Assembly: GCF_001646785.1 (NCBI RefSeq)
Contig: NZ_LRRH01000084.1
Span: forward strand, 22,222-86,221
DNA length: 64,000 bases
Direction: 5' to 3'
Origin: Rhodococcus phenolicus
GTDB lineage: Bacteria > Actinomycetota > Actinomycetes > Mycobacteriales > Mycobacteriaceae
In this document: piece by piece, positions 62,153-64,000 of the stretch
How the letters are laid out: every line of letters starts with the position of its first letter
Numbering within the stretch: position 1 is the stretch's first letter
Translations under genes and position numbers: made by a program
The notes under the pieces: model-generated
What the model was told of the DNA's origin: nothing
What the model saw: only the letters and a program-made list of their open reading frames with translations
Database searches by the model: none

Positions 62153-62194
62153 GGCACCGCCCGGCAGGCCTGCATCGGTCTGCCGGGCGGTGCC
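62153..62194. terminator. 15-bp perfect hairpin, convergent terminator
   Basis: GGCACCGCCCGGCAG (62153-62167) pairs perfectly with CTGCCGGGCGGTGCC (62180-62194) around a 12-base loop. It lies between the DUF5926 gene (+) and ferritin (-), 33 and 47 bases from their stops. There is no U-tract. Confidence 0.7.
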
Positions 62195-62241
62195 GGCGTT
62201 TCGGAGCGAAGTCGGGGTGAAGCCGAGCTCGGCGGCGAAAC

Positions 62242-62796
62242 TCAGACGGTGCCGCCGGCCGCGGCCGGCGCGTTCACCGACGGGGCCGCGACCTTGCTGT
62301 TGATCTCGCGCGCCACGAAGTCCTCGATGTGGAACAGGCTGTCGCCGGCGCGGTCGGCGATCGTGAGCAGTGTGTTCATGGTCGCGACCTCCTCGACCTG
62401 CTCCTTGAGGAACCACTGCATGAACTGCTCGCCGAGGTAGTCGCCGTCGTCGCGTGCGGTGCGGGCGAGCTCGATGATCTGCTCGGTGACCTTCTGTTCC
62501 TGCGTCAGGGCGAGGGCGATGGCCTCGCGTGCGCTGTCGAACATCGACTGCACGGCGTCGACGCCGGTCAGGTCGACTGCCATGTCGCGGTCCAGGAAGT
62601 ACTGGACGATCATCATCGCGTGGTTGCGCTCTTCGACGGATTGCGCATAGAAGAGCTTGGCGAGTTGCGGCAGATCGGTGTTGTCGAAGAACACTGCGAT
62701 GGCGATGTACTGATGCGACGCAGTGAATTCGTTGCGGATCTGATCGTGCAGCAACGAATGGAACTTGCTCTTGTTCATCGCACCCATGGTCGTCAT
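62242..62796 (-). CDS. bfrB: Ferritin (BfrB-type)
   Basis: A 184-residue ferritin. Ferroxidase-site residues are visible in QIRNEFTASHQYIAIAVFF (Glu, Tyr) and VEERNHAMMIVQYFLDRD (Glu-x2-His). FLGEQFMQWFL-like sequence (YLGEQFMQWFLKEQVEEVA) supplies the rest. It oxidises and stores iron in a 24-mer shell. Length and order closely follow mycobacterial BfrB. Three starts are possible (62796, 62787, 62778). 62796 gives the N-terminus most like BfrB, though none has a clear ribosome site. Confidence 0.92.
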   Translation of the reverse strand: MTTMGAMNKSKFHSLLHDQIRNEFTASHQYIAIAVFFDNTDLPQLAKLFYAQSVEERNHAMMIVQYFLDRDMAVDLTGVDAVQSMFDSAREAIALALTQEQKVTEQIIELARTARDDGDYLGEQFMQWFLKEQVEEVATMNTLLTIADRAGDSLFHIEDFVAREINSKVAAPSVNAPAAAGGTV

Positions 62797-62883
62797 GGCG
62801 ACCACGTTAGTGCAGGTCAGAGGCTCGCGCATCCAAAGGGAGGCTACGCTCATCAAGATCAGTGTTGCCTTGACTGAATTGAG

Positions 62884-62902
62884 TGAGCCAAGCCTGAGTT
62901 AA
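62884..62902 (-). promoter_or_regulatory. Possible IdeR/DtxR iron box upstream of ferritin
   Basis: On the minus strand the 19-mer TTAACTCAGGCTTGGCTCA matches the IdeR consensus (TTAGGTTAGGCTAACCTAA) at about 12 positions, including the central AGGCT. It lies 88 bases upstream of the ferritin start, similar to the activating IdeR sites of M. tuberculosis bfrB. The match is incomplete. Confidence 0.35.
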
Positions 62903-62917
62903 TGTCGAACCCATTTG

Positions 62918-64000
62918 TCAAGGGGTCGGCGTGAGCAATTCTGGAGGTATTTCCCGGTCCTCCGCAAGGGATTCGAAGAACGGAATCGCGCGTTCGCGGT
63001 CCCACAGCAGGACGTTGCCGGAGCCCGAGACATCCTCGAAACCACCGACCGGCACCGTCGCGGTCACAGTCTCGCCGCGCATCGCCCACGCCAGCCGTGC
63101 CAGGTTCCACAGATGGGTGCCGTCGTCGACCTCGAGCGTCGCGGTCGCTCCGGACGCGAGCGACCACAACCGGAACGGGTTGAGCATCGTGCCGAGACCG
63201 GTCGCCTTGCCCAGCAGCGCCGACATGAACAGCCGCTGATTGTTCATACGATCCAGATCGGCGAGAGGGGTCGCTCGGGTCCGGACGAACCCGAGCGCTT
63301 CCGGCCCGGTCAGTTCCTGGCAGCCGGCCTGCAGGTTGATTCCGGCCAGCGGGTCGTCGATCGGATAGGGCACGCAGATGTCGACGCCGCCGAGCGCGTC
63401 GACGATGGACGCGAACCCGCCGAAGCCGATCTCGACGTAGTGGTCGATGTGCACGCCCGTCGCACCCTCGACGGTCTGCGCGAGCAGCGTCGGGCCACCG
63501 ACCGCGAACGATGCGTTCAGTTTGTCCTGGCCGTAGCCGGGGATCGACACGTACGAATCGCGGGGCAGGCTCACCATCGTGGTGGCGCCGCCACCGCTCG
63601 GCACGTGGATCAGGATGACCGTGTCGGTGCGTTCGGGCCCGACCTCACCGCCGGTGGCCAGTTCCTGTTCCTGCTCCGAGGTCAATCCGGTGCGGCTGTC
63701 CGATCCGACCAGCAGCCAATTGGTGCCGGGCGTGTCCGCCACACGGTCCGGGTAGTCGGCGAGCACGTCGATGCGGGTGAGCTTGCCGTCGAGGTGGACC
63801 ACCCCGACGACCGTCAGCACGAGCAGCGCGACCACCGCGACCGCGACGCGTCGCGTCCACCGGCGGAAACCGCCGGGCCGCCGTCCGCGCGGGGCCGGTT
63901 CGGGACCGGGCCGGGGCCGACGCGGCGGGGCGCCGGGCGGCGGACCGGCCCCGCGAGCCGACGCGCGACGTGACGCCGGGCGTCGTTCGGCGTCACGTCG
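62918..64000 (-). CDS. LytR-CpsA-Psr (LCP) family wall-polymer ligase, 5' end missing
   Basis: The frame is open to the right edge, so the start lies outside. The visible part has a Pro/Arg-rich cytoplasmic N-terminal tail (from 64000 to about 63860), one membrane helix (RRVAVAVVALLVLTVVGVVHL) and an LCP domain. The domain has WLLVGSDSRTGL, RTDTVILIHVP, MVSLPRDSYVSIPG, KLNASFAVGG and LGFVRTRATPLADLDRMNNQR, which carry the conserved Asp and Arg residues. LCP enzymes attach arabinogalactan or similar polymers to peptidoglycan. Position next to ferritin matches Rv3840 of M. tuberculosis as remembered. Confidence 0.88.
   Translation of the reverse strand, partial: RRDAERRPASRRASARGAGPPPGAPPRRPRPGPEPAPRGRRPGGFRRWTRRVAVAVVALLVLTVVGVVHLDGKLTRIDVLADYPDRVADTPGTNWLLVGSDSRTGLTSEQEQELATGGEVGPERTDTVILIHVPSGGGATTMVSLPRDSYVSIPGYGQDKLNASFAVGGPTLLAQTVEGATGVHIDHYVEIGFGGFASIVDALGGVDICVPYPIDDPLAGINLQAGCQELTGPEALGFVRTRATPLADLDRMNNQRLFMSALLGKATGLGTMLNPFRLWSLASGATATLEVDDGTHLWNLARLAWAMRGETVTATVPVGGFEDVSGSGNVLLWDRERAIPFFESLAEDREIPPELLTPTP

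Noticed and set aside
1..64000. CRISPR arrays, tRNA or rRNA genes, prophage or IS elements
   Set aside because: No regularly spaced repeats, cloverleaf-like sequences, transposase motifs or integrase motifs were found on reading through.

Overview
The window is high-GC actinobacterial DNA, very probably Rhodococcus or a close mycolate-containing relative. Reasons: almost every intergenic gap is short, 4-base ATGA/GTGA gene overlaps are common, GTG starts are frequent, and many gene families are typical of Mycobacteriales (SigK/RskA with an MPT83-like fasciclin lipoprotein, FadD15-type ligase, DUF5313, DUF6474 and Rv1733c-like proteins, UdgX, and an LCP-ferritin-GlpQ-SodA block resembling Rv3840-Rv3847 of M. 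tuberculosis, from memory). No rRNA, tRNA, CRISPR array, insertion sequence or phage gene was seen.

Layout. 1-2.9 kb: ECF sigma factor SigK with the start of anti-sigma RskA, then a hydrolase and a fasciclin-lipocalin pair that diverge from one control region carrying two mirror-image SigK-type promoters. 3.0-12.2 kb: one long minus-strand run (photolyase, two NAD-binding epimerase-like proteins, a GH26 lipoprotein, a GAF-PP2C phosphatase, a cellulose-synthase-like glycosyltransferase, a STAS protein and an RsbW-like kinase). The last five look like a polysaccharide synthase wired to a partner-switching circuit. 12.3-19 kb: S4 protein, large LuxR/ATPase regulator, Baeyer-Villiger monooxygenase plus esterase, RraA and a GntR regulator. 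19-24 kb: MntH, DUF5313, FadD15-like ligase, MFS carrier. 24-29.6 kb: an aromatic meta-cleavage operon (hydroxylase, C-C hydrolase, extradiol dioxygenase, amidohydrolase) with a divergent TetR. 30.3-34.3 kb: a sulfonate-type ABC importer with an FMN monooxygenase. 34.7-38.8 kb: PAS-like protein, butyrolactone-receptor-like TetR, a 31-residue amphipathic peptide gene behind a 19-bp palindrome, and a GabD2-type dehydrogenase. 38.8-43.7 kb: DHA2 exporter, FetB-like permease, TetR, flippase-like membrane protein and UdgX. 43.7-47 kb: CopC/CopD/YcnI copper operon. 47.1-53.6 kb: TM0106 nuclease, hydrolase, small secreted protein, SDR, MarR/MFS pair, and a UPF0016 Mn exporter behind a yybP-ykoY riboswitch. 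53.6-64 kb: SodA block, acyltransferase, MsrA, Rv1733c-like protein, F420-type oxidoreductase, rhodanese, DUF4328, GDPD, DUF5926, ferritin and an LCP protein running off the right edge.

The best candidates for something not well described are the partner-switch/glycosyltransferase/GH26 operon, including a roughly 150-residue insertion in the glycosyltransferase catalytic domain, and the 31-residue peptide gene with its palindromic control site. Functions rest on reading motifs by eye; no database search was possible.
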